DNA of 64,000 nt, taken from contig NC_092312.1 in the NCBI RefSeq assembly GCF_036785885.1, forward strand, positions 26,960,001-27,024,000. The letters are read 5' to 3'. Positions 22,244 through 34,181 of the stretch are shown one piece after another. Each line of letters starts with the position of its first letter. The stretch's first letter is position 1. Under the pieces are notes generated by a model. The model ran no database searches. It saw only the letters and a list, made by a program, of their open reading frames with translations, and was not told the origin of the DNA. The DNA is from Coffea arabica (Eukaryota > Streptophyta > Magnoliopsida > Gentianales > Rubiaceae). A program made the translations under genes and the position numbers.

Positions 22244-25200
22244 TGATGCCCCCACTTCTCCCTAAGGCGAACCAAAGGGTATCCGCGGAACGCCTGTCCA
22301 ACTCTCGTCAGGACTCGGTACAATCCACAATTCAAAACTCGGAATACTTCAAATAACTTCAATACATAATTAAAGTACTCCAAAATATTTCACACTTACA
22401 ATTATTTAGCTTTCAAACTTAAGTACAACCCAACAGAATATGTACTATAACCATCCGCTATAATACAACTTAAAAATTTCAAAAGAAAGCTATATAGTAC
22501 TATTTATGAGTACTCTTGGTCTCGAACCCTGTTAAAGAGAACAAAAATGTAGGATGAGCTACACAGCCCAATGAGCTTCCAAGACACTCTAGCAGTTCTA
22601 CTAAATCAAGTAATTGAGCATACCGCATGTATGGTTCAAGGTTGCACGTTGACATATGAACATGAGACAATTATCATTTTACGAGTAATTTGAACATATC
22701 ACAGGTATAGCACATTTGCATGAAACGGTTATCATTATGTAAAATAAACACACATTGAAGTATACGGTGTTCCATTGGAACTATTTTGGTCAACTGCACC
22801 TTATAACTTCCGGTCCCCACGGTACTGTCTAACCATCGCCTTATTCCTCTAGTGGTAATACTTGAGTATACCAAAACGGTGGCCCAAGATTCCAACCTAC
22901 CCGATCGAACTCAGTTCTGGCTCGAGTAGGTCAGTAACCAAAGGTAGGGCTCAAGTTCAGTTTAGAACTTACAACATGCACAAGTAATCAAATAACTTTG
23001 TGAACGGTAAAAATTTATTCTTTTGGTAGGTCAAGTGAGATAAAATACACACTCACCTTAAAATGATGGACAATTTCATATGAGCAATTACTAGCAACAA
23101 TTAACACATAAACAAGTAAATAATATTTGATAATTTCATGTGAACATGTAATTTACGGTAATCAAGTACAGATAATCAAGTAGATAGGAAAACGGTGAGT
23201 AATTACAGTAAACGATTAACGGTTGACGGTTAACGGTAGTAATCACGATTAATTGATAGATATTAGTCATTTTAATAGGCCGTCATTGGCCATTTCTCAC
23301 TTTACCACTTAACAGTCGAGGAGGTTCACTCCGGCCGACTAATGCAGCCATAGTATAATTAATCATTTAAACACTTCACGTAAACATACAGTTCAAGTAT
23401 TTCATGTCGCATAATTGAAGTATATGCACTTCAAGCATTTCATGTCGAGTGATTCAAGTAGTCATATAAATATGCACTTCAAATATTTTATGTCAAGTAA
23501 TTCAAGTAATCATGTAAATATGCATTTCAAACATTTCATGTCGAATAGTTCAAGTATACCCTACTTAAATATACATGAGTGTGTTAAATACTTAACATGC
23601 AGCACTTAACACTTGACGATCATGGAATAAGCATGTCATAGAATTATTCAAATTACGTACTCCTATATGGAACACTCACCTATTGAAACAAGAGAGTAAG
23701 CGCTCAAACAAGTGTTTAGGCGTCCACTCCGAATTCCTCTTGAAGATCCCCTTGAGCGTCTGAGCAAATAACAATTAACTATCACACACTATCACTTAAA
23801 ATCCCAAATTATCACAGAAGATCACACACTAGTACAATCTAGAAAATATCGCAATGATGAGCCTAAATTTCCTCGTAAAATCAAGGCCCAAGAGTGGAGT
23901 TCAAAAACTCAAGAATAATTCGATTTTCATCCTCAAAATCATTGGATGGAAACAAGTACATATAAATCATTTTCAAAACGAACGATCGAAGTCGCAAGTA
24001 AAACTGCCACGTCACAATTCGACCAAGAACTGGCCGGATTCAAGGTAGTGAAGAAACCCAATTTTTTTTTCAAAACTCACCAACAATCCGGCCAAGAACT
24101 GGCCAGATACACGGCCGGATTCTGTGGAATGGTTTTCCTGCGCGGATTCTTTTAAAAAGGTCAAAATTTGTCAAGTTTAGGGTATTCTTTGAAAAATCAT
24201 AACTCACTCCCTGAATGTTCAAAATTGGAAAACTTAGTACCGTTGGAAACTACATTCCGAGTGCTACAAGTTCCTCGAAAACACCTTTCCATGAATTCAA
24301 GTGAATGATATTCAAAAATTGACTCAAAGTTGATAACCTGAGTTATCAAAACAGATTTAGGTTGGTTTTTGGCCAAATTTGAAAATTCGGCTAAATTCAC
24401 TCAATTTCAACTAGGATTTGAAATTTGGTACTCCTCTAGAGTTACAATCCAAGTTTAAAATGAAACAAGCGGAATGAGAATTGAAGTTTTGAGCACCAAG
24501 ATATGGTGGTTCAAAATTACCAAAATTCCATTGTTAAACAAGGGTTTTCCAAACTCAAATCATGAAACTTGGAAATTTAGTTGAATAGCAAAATGGACTC
24601 AGAATAGCACCAAATTTGGTATGATTATACTACCATATAAGGGCTATTCTTCTACCAAATTTCATAGATAAATAAGCGCGGGAAGCCACTAAACAAAATC
24701 ACTCAAGTTTCAAAAATCTCTAGACAAAGCTACCTTATGTGTGAAAGTTTTCTTTTTGAAGCTTTTGACCAAGGAAAAGGCCTAAAACTTGTCCCATTTA
24801 TGATGAGAAATCCAGTAAGGATTCAAGACATATTTGGTAGGTGATTTACACCAAAAATTTCAAATACAAGTCCCAAACCAAGATTAGTTACGAATCAGTC
24901 CAAAATGAAGAATTCCACCACTGAGTCAGTTTCAAACTTTGGCCACAACTCACTCAATTCAATTTGGAATTGAGTGTGGTTGGTGGCGTTGGAAAACACA
25001 TTCATAAAAATACAATTTTTCAGAAGAAACCATTTTCAAAATCTGTCCACAACTAGCCCACATTTGAGCATCAACTTGCTGTTCAAAACAAAACTTCAGT
25101 GAACTAACGAAACAGAACAGCCAAGTTCAAATGGATGGTGTGGTTCATTCAGGTGGAATCAAGTCATGTATTTTATACCGTTGGAAAGCTGAGAATGTCT

Positions 25201-26816
25201 AGTTTCCAGTTCCACAAACAGAACTTCATTTCGACATTGGAGCAACAAGTTATGATCGAAACAAAAAGACTGCCTGGGCAATCCGGGAAAATTTTCTAGT
25301 TTTGCTAAACCTTAGAAATCACTACATTTGACCAACCAAATCATATTATTTTTCAATGAAACTTTCTACACCATCCATATAACATGTATACATCATAATT
25401 AAGTCATTAGAACCTTAAAAATTTGCACAAAAGTGCACGAACATGGCAGGGGCAGATTCGAAAGATTTTTGCTCTTCACCTCCTTTGAGTTTCCTTTCAA
25501 CAATACAACTTATTTCCACTAATTTAAGCCCTAAACCAACATTAACAACATCAAAACTCAAGAAATCAGTCCATCAAGTCATTGTGGGAGTTCATAGAGG
25601 CCACACATCAAGATTCAACATAAATAATGCTACCAATGCGAATATACAAGCTTATAAGTGTAATACTACTTCCATAAATCAAGATTTGGAGGGTTGATCG
25701 TCCATTACCTCTCTTGAGGAACTAAACAGAAATTTTCGGTCCTTATGAGCCAAAGAAAAATCGTGAGAGCAGCATCCTTTCCTAGCTTGAAGTGCTCTCC
25801 AAGTGTTTAGCAAGGCGTGGTCAAAATTTGAGATGATTTGGTGGAGGATTAGTGAAGATTTGATGGAGAAAAATTGAAGAACTTGGTGTTCTTCCTCTTG
25901 AAGTGATGCACGGCTGTTTAGAGGAAAAAGAAAGAGTTGCATGGCTGTTTGAGATGATAAAGTGGAGAGTTTTGATCTGGTGTGATGCTTCCATGAGAAG
26001 CCTAAGAATGTGTGGCCCAAAATGCTTCAAAAGTCAACTAAGGAGAGTGTGCGTACGCGCGCGTTTTCCCTCGGGTTTGTTTCACTTGTGCACTAAATCT
26101 CTAATGTACTTCTATCCATACTATTATTATTCATTCTTAATAGTCTAGAAATAAAGGTTTTAAGTCCCTCAATTAAATCGCGCGTGTGAAAACGCGTATT
26201 TCTGATTTGTGCGCGATAAAGTGGAATTTTCAAGAAATTCTTATAACGATTGTACTACTAACTAATACTTAAGTATTTAAACATAAAAATACCTATTTTA
26301 AAACTAATATATAAGTTTTCAATTTTTCGACTTTATTGTATCCTCAAATCGATCACTGTCTCCAAATGCGTATTCACTATTCTCACTAACGAGCTTTCAA
26401 AAATTGATTTCCATAACAAGTCATTTTAAAAATACATGTAAATTATAGTTCCATGTAATTGGATTTAAAAAGATTACAAAATAATATTCGGGGTAAATGG
26501 GCATTTAAATATTTAGCTATACTCGTAACAGGAATTTAAAATAAATAAATTTTACGAGTCCTCACGACTTTTCTTAATCTACTATTGATTATTCTTGTTT
26601 TTCCAAAATTAATACACTCTCAATTCAAATGTAGTTTTGAAAAATGGGTACTCGTTGTTCTAAACTAAACGAATTTTTGAAAAATAACTTTTCTAGCAAA
26701 ATACTTTAAAAACATAAGAGAGACGTTTTTCCATATAAATGAATTTTAAATAGTCGAATTAAATAATTAATTAAGCCAGTAAAATAAAATAAAATAGAAA
26801 AATTTTCGGGTCCTCA
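22244..26816. mobile_element. 4.57 kb insertion with LTR-like ends (solo LTR or non-coding LTR element)
   Basis: This segment interrupts the Copia 3' LTR: the 5' LTR shows TTTTCT joined directly to CACTAAAATC at the matching position. It starts TGATGCCCCCACTTCTCCC and ends GGGTCCTCA, so it has TG..CA ends. Phrases inside it (CCTAAGGCGAACCAAAGGG, CCGTTGGAAAGCTGAGAATG, GGAGCAACAAGTTATGA) are of a kind I associate with the very long LTRs of plant Gypsy chromoviruses, which suggests a solo LTR. A second end-like sequence, TACGAGTCCTCAC, lies inside at about 26553-26566. No coding domain is visible. A clean target duplication is absent (TTCTG on the left, CTTCG on the right). Confidence 0.6.
23415..23570 (+). 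repeat. Minisatellite, about 49 bp, 3 units
   Basis: TATGCACTTCAAGCATTTCATGTC-like units start near 23422, 23470 and 23519 within the 4.57 kb insertion. The repeat creates a spurious open frame. Confidence 0.7.
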
Positions 26817-27386
26817 CTTCGTCTCACTAAAATCACTTTAGATTTTTTGTATTTTCAGTATGCAAAAGTTGTTTGAATATTCTGACCATACTCTATTTAT
26901 AGGAGACCAACAAAGTGCATCATTAATGCTTCCAACGGATAGAAAGTAGTTGAACAGTCAACTAGCCATTGGAGTATCAGGCGTCCGACAGCAGGCAGTG
27001 AGTTTGAGAAATTTTTTTCAATTCTATCGGACGTCCTTGTTTCTATCGGACATCCGGTGGATACATATTAAGCGTCCGATAGTTTCGTTGACTTTGAAGG
27101 ATCCTATAAAACGTTTGATGCTTGCGTCCGATCGAGGTCAGTGATTCAGGATGAATGTCTTATTTTTTTCGGACGTCCAGTGGTAGAGTTGTTCATGCGT
27201 CCTAAGTTATGCAATGATTATCGGACGTCCGATCAAAACGTCCGACAGCTTTCAGTAGCCTTTGTTCCTTTCAATTGCAGTTGATTTTTGAATCTGATTT
27301 GCTTTATAACTGAAAATATTTCTTGAAGAGATATTAGTATTATCAATTTTTTTATAAACATCAAAAGTTAGGGACCAAGGTTAACA
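26817..27386 (-). repeat. Copia 3' LTR, proximal part (U3 and TATA)
   Basis: Continues the LTR split at 22243. It contains the TATA box complement TCTATTTATAGG (about 26890-26902) and a degenerate version of the GACGTC array described for the 5' LTR. The LTR edge is TTAACA at 27381-27386, next to the polypurine tract. Confidence 0.85.
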
Positions 27387-27849
27387 TTCTCCCCCTTTTT
27401 GATGATAACAAAACAATGGATGGAAAAAGAAAAAATATTAAGCATATGAGTATAAACTCCCCCTCACTCATTGCATCCAAACTTATAATCACAGAATAAC
27501 CCCCCCTTACACAAGGTATCCATTTCTCCCCCTTTTATCATCATAAGATGAGAGTAAGAATTTCTTACTGTAATTCAGCAACAATAACAGTGAATCCAAT
27601 ATTCCAAACAAAAACAGAGAAATAATACCAGAATTCAACAATCACCAACATATGAATATTTCACAGAGACTAATACCAAAAGAAGCACCAACATATCACA
27701 GAGAGTTAACAAAGCAAATCATCATTAGATCAGAATTGTTCTTTTTTCTCCCCTTTTGACATCATACAAATTCAGTAAAAAATATCAAGAAAAACTCAGT
27801 TCAAAGCATCAGAAACATAAAAAGAGAATTACAAAAAAGCATTATGAAC

Positions 27850-29576
27850 AAGAATCTCATCAATCTTATCAATATCTTTTACTTGTTAGAGTTAGTATCA
27901 TGTCTAACTATTCACATACATTTCATGTCTTTTCTCATGTTCTTTCTCATATAACAATCACTTTTCATGTGATATTTTTGACAACAAAAATTACACATAA
28001 CCAAAGAGTTATTTACATAAACAATTTAATAAATCTTACTTGTCTTCTCTTATAAATAGCAAATTCATTTGCACCAAAATTCAACTTCTTCTCATGAGTG
28101 ATTAAATGAGTCTTTGATTTGTTACCTTGAAAATAATCATATTTGTTTATGTTAGAGTAACTCATTTAAATTATTCATTCTTATTTTCAAATCACCTTGT
28201 TCCTTTTTGAACATTTCACAAAGTCTTGTTTTTCTATCAAGCTCAAAGTGTAAAACAGTCTCACTCTTTTTTAAGAAATTACTTTCAGTTTTCAATTTTT
28301 TGTTTTCTTGAAAAGGACGTGCATTATCCTGAAGAAGAAAGCCAATTTTATGTTTTCATTCCTTGTTTCTAGCATAAAATTCTTTCAAACTATCATGCAA
28401 TTTTATAGTGAAGGATTCAAGATTATCATCAATTTCATCATCACTTTTAAATTAAGAGTTAGAAGATATTATCTCATCATCTCCAAAAGCCATAAAAGCT
28501 AATTGAGCGGATTCTTCTTCCACTTCAATTTCACCATCGGAGTTGCACTCATTCTATGTGAATTGAAAGTTATTGAATTTTGATTTTTTTCTTTCTTTCT
28601 TCTTAATCATTGGACACTCACCCACGTAGTGCCCAGGTTGGTCGCATTCAAAGCATTTATCAGTTTACTTTTTATTGTACTCTTGCTTCCATTTGTTTCT
28701 TGTGTTGCTGAACTGATTTGGGAATGAGTTGATGTTTCCTCCTTTTCTGATCTTTCGTTTGTTGAGGATTCTCTTGAAACTTTTTGCGATGAGAGCTAAA
28801 TCACTATCATCAGCTTCCACATTTTCTTCATCTAGGGAGGCAGAATCATCCTTATCTTGAGATGCCTTTAGAGCAATGCTCCTTCTTACTTTCGCATCCT
28901 CTTTCTCTTGCACTTTGGACTTAAGTTTCAACTCATAAGAGGTTAGAGAATTAATAAGAGATTCAATAGGTAAGAAATTTAGATCTCTAGCTTCTTCAAT
29001 GGCAGTCACTTTACTCTCCCAATCCTTTGATAAAGTTTTCAGAATTTTTCTATTTTTCTCATCTAGAAAGTAGTCTTTTTCCAGCACCTCTAAATCCTTA
29101 ATGAAGTCATTGAACTTACAGTACATCTCATCAATATTTTCATGAGGTTCCATCTTGAACGATTCATATTTGGTAACCAAAATAGATTTCTTTTGTTCTC
29201 TCACATTCTCACTTGCTTCATGAATTTTTCTAAGTTTGTCCCAGATTTCTTTAGCGGACTTACAACTCTTGACTCTAATAGATTCATATGAGTCTAAAGC
29301 ACAATATAACACATTCATGACTTTTACATTTAAGGTGAGATCAATTCCATCCACAGTAGTCAGTTCACTTTTTATTTTTGGTCTAGATATATGAGTATTT
29401 TCATTTATAAGAGATGCATCATATGGACCTTTACTAATAATAAATCATAATTTAATATCAATTGATTGCAAAAAAATAATCATTCTTTATTTCCAACTCA
29501 CATAATTTGATCCATTAAATATAGGTGGTCTAATGACAGAATCTTCTTTAAAAAATATGGTATTATTGGTTGTCAT
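27850..29576 (-). pseudogene. Copia gag (DUF4219/UBN2 type) with zinc knuckles, decayed
   Basis: Gag packages the retrotransposon RNA into virus-like particles in the cytoplasm. Reading on the minus strand from the ATG at 29576, the N-terminus has the PPIFNGSNYVSWK motif of Copia gag. In-frame stops follow at 29487-29489 and 29445-29447. A long open part (28665-29354, about 229 codons) carries the UBN2 core (KSAKEIWDKLRKIHE, KYESFKMEPHENIDEMY). After another stop at 28665-28667 comes a CCHC knuckle (CFECDQPGHYVGEC, about 28609-28660), then a coiled-coil-like stretch, and a second, damaged knuckle (CNFCCQKYHMKSDC, about 27950-27995). No pol follows. Confidence 0.8.
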
Positions 29577-29632
29577 TATTACTCCTAAGCCGATTGAGCT
29601 TAATCTCAAGGAGACCAAGTTCTGACACCAAT

Positions 29633-30749
29633 TATAAGGATCGAAAACAACCTAAGAGGGGGTGAATTATGTTGATTAAAAACCTAATTAAGTTATGGGC
29701 ATCTTTTGTTCAATATGAAATTTACATTCTTTTCTAAGTGATCACACAATGAATCAATTAATGAATGAACAAGATCACTTGAGAGAAATAGAAGAGATAA
29801 GTAATGTAAAGATCACAAACGTAACAATAAGTAAATAAAAAGGAAAGAATTGCAAACCAATTAACTACCCAACTCCTCTTGAGTTTGTAGATTAATTCAA
29901 ACAAGTTTCTTCAAATTGATGAATTACAATCACTCTTGTGTACAAAGGAAGGTTCACCTCCTCCTTGCCCCGAACTCCACTCAGTCAAGTTAGGAAGTTT
30001 TACTATCCCTCAGGACAACTCTCGCAGAGCTACACTCATAAAGTATTCACTCACAAATGAAAAGGTTACAATGAATCTCACACCATTAAGACTACAAATC
30101 TTCCTTAGAGAGTATTTTCTCACTAAAATCACTCTAGATCTTTTGTATGTGCAAAAGTTGTTTGAAGATTCTGACCATACTCTATTTATAGAAGACCAAC
30201 AAAGTGCATCATTAATGCTTCCAACGGATAGAAAGTAGCTGAACAGTTAACTAACCGTTGGAGTATCGGACGTCTGGTACTCCTGTTTTTTGCGTCCGAC
30301 AGCAGGCAGTAAGTTTGAGAAATTTTCTTCAATTCTATCGGACGTCCGGTGCAAGATCTTTGTGCGTCCGATAGCAAACAAAGAGATTTGAGAAATTTTT
30401 TTGTTTCTATCGGATGTCCGATGGAGATATATTCAGCGTCCAATGGTTTCGTCGATTTTGAAGGATCCTATCAGACGTCCGATGCTTGCGTCCGATCGAG
30501 GTCAATGATCCAGGGGAAATGTCTTATTTCCTTCGGACGTCCGGTGGTGGAGTTCTTCATGCGTCCTAAGTTACGCAATAATTATCGGACGTCCGATCCA
30601 AGCGTCTGACAACTTTCAGTAGCCTTTGTTCCTTTCAATTGCATTTGATCTTTGAATCTAATTTGCTTCACAACTGAAAATATTTCTTGAAGAGAATTAG
30701 TATTATCCATTGTTTTGTAAACATCAAGAGTTAGGGACCAAGGTCAATA
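29633..30749 (-). repeat. Copia 5' LTR
   Basis: A 1117 bp direct repeat of the 3' LTR. On the minus strand it starts TATTGACCTTGG (first G of TG mutated) and ends beside the primer-binding site. It carries a TATA box and an upstream GACGTC array. Confidence 0.87.
30182..30593 (-). promoter_or_regulatory. Copia LTR promoter: TATA box with five upstream GACGTC palindromes
   Basis: On the minus strand CTATAAATAG (30182-30191) is a TATA box. Upstream, exact GACGTC hexamers lie at 30269, 30341, 30474, 30536 and 30588, mostly inside a longer palindrome TCGGACGTCCGA, alternating with half sites GCGTCCGA. GACGTC is the C-box core bound by plant bZIP factors. The spacing (78-411 bp upstream of TATA) suits an enhancer; that it responds to bZIP proteins is inference. 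Confidence 0.6.
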
Positions 30750-30754
30750 CAAAA

Positions 30755-33164
30755 TACATAAACATTTGAAAAGGAGAAAACCAAATTTAAACATAATAAC
30801 AAGAAAAAAAAAGAAAACAAAGAGGGACACGTGTCGATTTTCTCCGAGCACTATTACTCACATACATTGATAGAGGCAATTTCAAAGTTTCATGAACACG
30901 TGGGTTAATTTGCTAGTTACCCGAAAATATGGGAGCCATGAAAAAAATCTAGGTACGTACGATTATCCGCAGTTAATGAATTTTTGCCATTTTTGGTTGA
31001 ACAAAAGTCAAATTGAATTTGATTCCGGTAAAAAAAATTAGAGAAATTTGTCAATTCCATGGTTGGGACCATTTAAAAGGAAAACTTGTGTTCAAACTAC
31101 CTATTAACCGACCTCACCTACGTGAGACTTAACTTCTATATTTATTGACCCAGAAAACGGATAAACACAACCAAGACACGGGTGCATTGGGAGCAACATA
31201 CAAAATAGGAAAGGATGCTGATCAGATATTTGAGAAACGTGAATACCAGCTTGCCTTGCCTGTGTATATGATGTAACTATAGATGATAACCTGCCACCTT
31301 GAAAAGGAGCAAGAACGGTTACTAGTGCAGCACTATTTGAACAAAATGTACTTTTTTCTAAATAATTTGTATAGTGATTTAATAGAGATGTTGTGAATTC
31401 GTACTTTTTGCTATGTCAAGATTACGTGGTGTCTAAATTTTACATTTTGAATTTGTACTCTCATTAGCACAATATGAACTGTGAACAAATTAGGAAGGTT
31501 GTCACTAACAACCGTTCGTGCTCTTAATCCAGCTAGAAGCACGGCTCTTTATTCTTTTTTTCCCTTTATTGTTAATTTCTATAGATATAAATTAAGTGCC
31601 AAAAGCTAGGATCGTGATTTTTTTTTTTGCAATACTAGTTTTAGCGGTTCGGGTCTTTGGACTGCACATCATGGACCGGGTTTACACATTTACATGTTGA
31701 GAACAAGCCCAAGCCAGTTCAAATCTCAATATCTAAAGTCCAATCCAAGGGTATCATCTCTTGGCCCAATGGAACAATTATCTATCGCCTACTCTTTATT
31801 CATTTTGATGCAAAGCATTTCACAGTCTACTCTCGGTACAGAGAGAAACCCGGTTCGTACGTTGCTATCAAATCCACGCCTTCACAGCCTTCATTTTCTC
31901 CAAAATCATCAAACTTCTTAGTGGGGTGACCCTTTCTTGGTCGCTCTATAATCAACTGGAGGAATGCATGCGTGGGGATATAAAATGCGAGTAAATGACG
32001 AGAATGGTTACTAAATAATTTAAAATGTTAACTAAAAAGTCGCTCAACCTTTTAAAATAGGCTTTTTGAGTCATTCTCTACTAAATCAATTGAAAATTAC
32101 CTCAATTTCATGACATTTTTGCGCTTAAAAATCAACAATAGCAAGTCAAATGTGCTTTTTTTCCGATTGGGTTATTAGTTAAATTAGATGATATGACCTA
32201 AAAGGTTCGCTTTGAAGAGTTGAGTGATCTTTCTAACAAAAAAAAAAAGGTTTGATGATTAGATCGTGCTATTTTAGATAGTTTAGTAATCATTTTTTCT
32301 ATTTACTCTAAAAAATTTGTGATTTTCATATATGAGCTCACTTGGGTTCCACTTGGAAACTCGTTCCTCCGAGTCGTTTTTTTTTTTTTGAATAATATGA
32401 AATTCCTAGTTTTTTCCCAGTGGTTCAACGGTTGTGTATAATAGTGATTTTCTGAGAAAACTTGAATGTTTGGACTAATTCAATGAAAACCATGAGTTTG
32501 GGTTGTGATTTTTTGTAAAAAAAATTTATATTTTTCATGAATATATTTTGCAATTAACTTTTTATTTCATACTCATTAAATCATTACGTACATTTTTATA
32601 TAAAAACTCTTAAAAATAGTAATCCAAACAAGATTTAAGCTTTATGTCAATCTAAACCATAAAGTGCTGGTCACAGTTCTTCCTTTTTTTTAATATATAA
32701 CTATTAAAATATTGGGATTGGGGGTTTTTCAAAAAAAAAAAATGGGATTGGGGGTGATCATTGGAAAGAGAGTCTAGGGGACTACCGCCGAAGGAGGGCA
32801 ATGTTAGAAATGTAAGCCTGAACCGTCATGACTTTCCGCTTTCTATCTCAGTAATAATTCACTTGAAAGCGGAATGAAGACACATGCGGAAGCGATTGGG
32901 AAAGAGTGAAGACTTGTCGTAATTCGGAATGGACAGCGGGGAATTGAGAGAGCCAGCATTAATATTCGTCGATTACTAATCCACACACAAAACCCAAGAT
33001 ATGCTTTGATCACTCAGCCCCTCTGAATGTTCATTTGCATTAACTCCTCTCTTATCATATAAATTTTCTCAATCAAAAACACCCACTCTTTCGTTTCTTT
33101 ATATGACATGAACATACCATCAAAGAATTACCTAAATAACCTCTAAAGTTTAATGCCTAATTTT
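30755..33164. other. Intergenic, no supported gene
   Basis: Frames at 31657-31929 overlap each other and lack family features. Part of 31694-31760 resembles 20994-21060 (GAGAACAAGCCCAAGCCAGT-like), an old dispersed repeat. Nothing else recognised. Confidence 0.6.
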
Positions 33165-34110
33165 GGGCCTGTTTGGAACCTGAATTTTTTGGGAGTTTGT
33201 CTAAAACTTTACTGTAGTATATTGTAGAAGTTTTTGAAAAAATTTTGTAGAAGCTTTTGTAAGGTGAAAAACTTTTTTTTCTTTTTTTTTTCTCTTTCCC
33301 TTTCTTTTTCTTTTTCTTTTTCTTTTTCTTTTTCTTTCTTTCCTTTTTCTTTTCTTTCCTCTCTTTTTCTTCTTCTTCTTCTTCTTCCCCGTCACCTCCG
33401 CACCCCCAGCAGCAACTCCACCTCCCGGCTGCCCCACCTTCCCCCTCCCCCCACCACCCCCCTCTGCCCCGCCTTCCCCCTCTCCCCCGCCGCCCCCCTC
33501 TGCCCCTTCCCCCTTCCCCCTCGGCCACCCTCTGCCCCTTCCCCCTCCCCCCTTGGCCACCCTCTGCCCCTTCCGCCGCCCCCCTCTGCCCCCCTCGCCA
33601 CCCCCGTATGCCCCTTCCCCCTCTGCCCCGCCTTCCCCCTTTCCCCTGCCGCCCCCCTCTGTGCCACCCCCTCTGCCCCTTCCCCCTTCTCTCGCCTTCC
33701 CTCTCTCCCCCGCCGTCCCCCTCTGCGCCGCCCCTTCTGCCCCTTCCCCCTCCCCCCGCTGCCCCCCTCTCCCCTCCTCACCGCCTCCCTCTGCGCCACC
33801 CCCCTCTGCGCCGAACGTAGAGAGAAAAAAAAAAAAGACAAGAGAGGATGATGGCAGGGGAGGAAGGGGGGAGAGGGAAAAAAAGGGGGAAAAAATTTCT
33901 TGTCCAGCACCGGCACCGGCACTGGAAATTGGTGACGGAGCCGGCAATGAAGGTGGTGGTGGGGGAGGAAGAAGAAGAAAAGGGGAAGGGAATTTTTTTT
34001 TTTTGTTGTGTTTTGGATATTTTAAGTGTGTAGGTTAACAACTTTTGAAAAGTTGTTAAAAAACTAGTTTTATACAAATTTGGTAAAAAACCAAGCTTCC
34101 AAACAGGGCC
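33165..34110. mobile_element. MITE-like element carrying a C-rich minisatellite
   Basis: The left end GGGCCTGTTTGGAA (33165-33178) and the inverse of the right end GGCCCTGTTTGGAA (34097-34110) form an imperfect inverted repeat that extends weakly for about 45 bp. The interior is dominated by a pyrimidine tract (about 33265-33385) followed by a C-rich array (33386-33810). No target duplication is clear, so the superfamily is not assigned. No gene. Confidence 0.6.
33386..33810 (+). repeat. C-rich minisatellite (G-rich on the minus strand)
   Basis: Variants of CCCCCTCTGCCCC and CGCCTTCCCCCTCT repeat in irregular units of about 30-60 bp. Six long open frames on both strands are produced by the repeat and encode only low-complexity Pro/Ser or Gly/Arg/Glu strings, so none is annotated as a gene. 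The base composition contrasts sharply with the AT-rich surroundings. Confidence 0.85.
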
Positions 34111-34181
34111 TTGTTGAAGGACTTCTAGTGGTTTTTTTTTCCCCTGTGTGACGTATACAAGAATTGTGTGTATAAACTCTA

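Larger units (their letters stand above)
21755..30749 (-). mobile_element. Non-autonomous Copia LTR retrotransposon with gag only, minus orientation
   Basis: Two direct repeats of about 1.1 kb bound the element: 29633-30749 (5' LTR) and 21755-22243 plus 26817-27386 (3' LTR, split by a later insertion). A 5 bp target duplication CAAAA lies at 21750-21754 and 30750-30754. Inside the 5' LTR, on the minus strand, a TTGGTGTCAGAA sequence (about 29620-29632) resembles the tRNA-iMet primer-binding site. Next to the 3' LTR a polypurine tract AAAAAGGGGGAGAA lies at 27387-27400. The interior is only about 2.2 kb and carries decayed gag with zinc knuckles; no protease, integrase, reverse transcriptase or RNase H motif is present. 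Mobility would have depended on a related complete element. Confidence 0.88.

Noticed and set aside
25443..25697. 84-codon frame beginning MAGADSKDF
   Set aside because: It lies inside the 4.57 kb LTR-like insertion and has no domain or continuation; low-confidence LTR frame.
31657..31929. Two overlapping frames of 75-90 codons
   Set aside because: They overlap in different phases within an old dispersed repeat also found near 21000; no domain.
33157..34038. Six long open frames on both strands (up to 248 codons)
   Set aside because: They are produced by the C-rich minisatellite and homopurine tract; the products are pure low complexity and no frame has a family match or splice partner.
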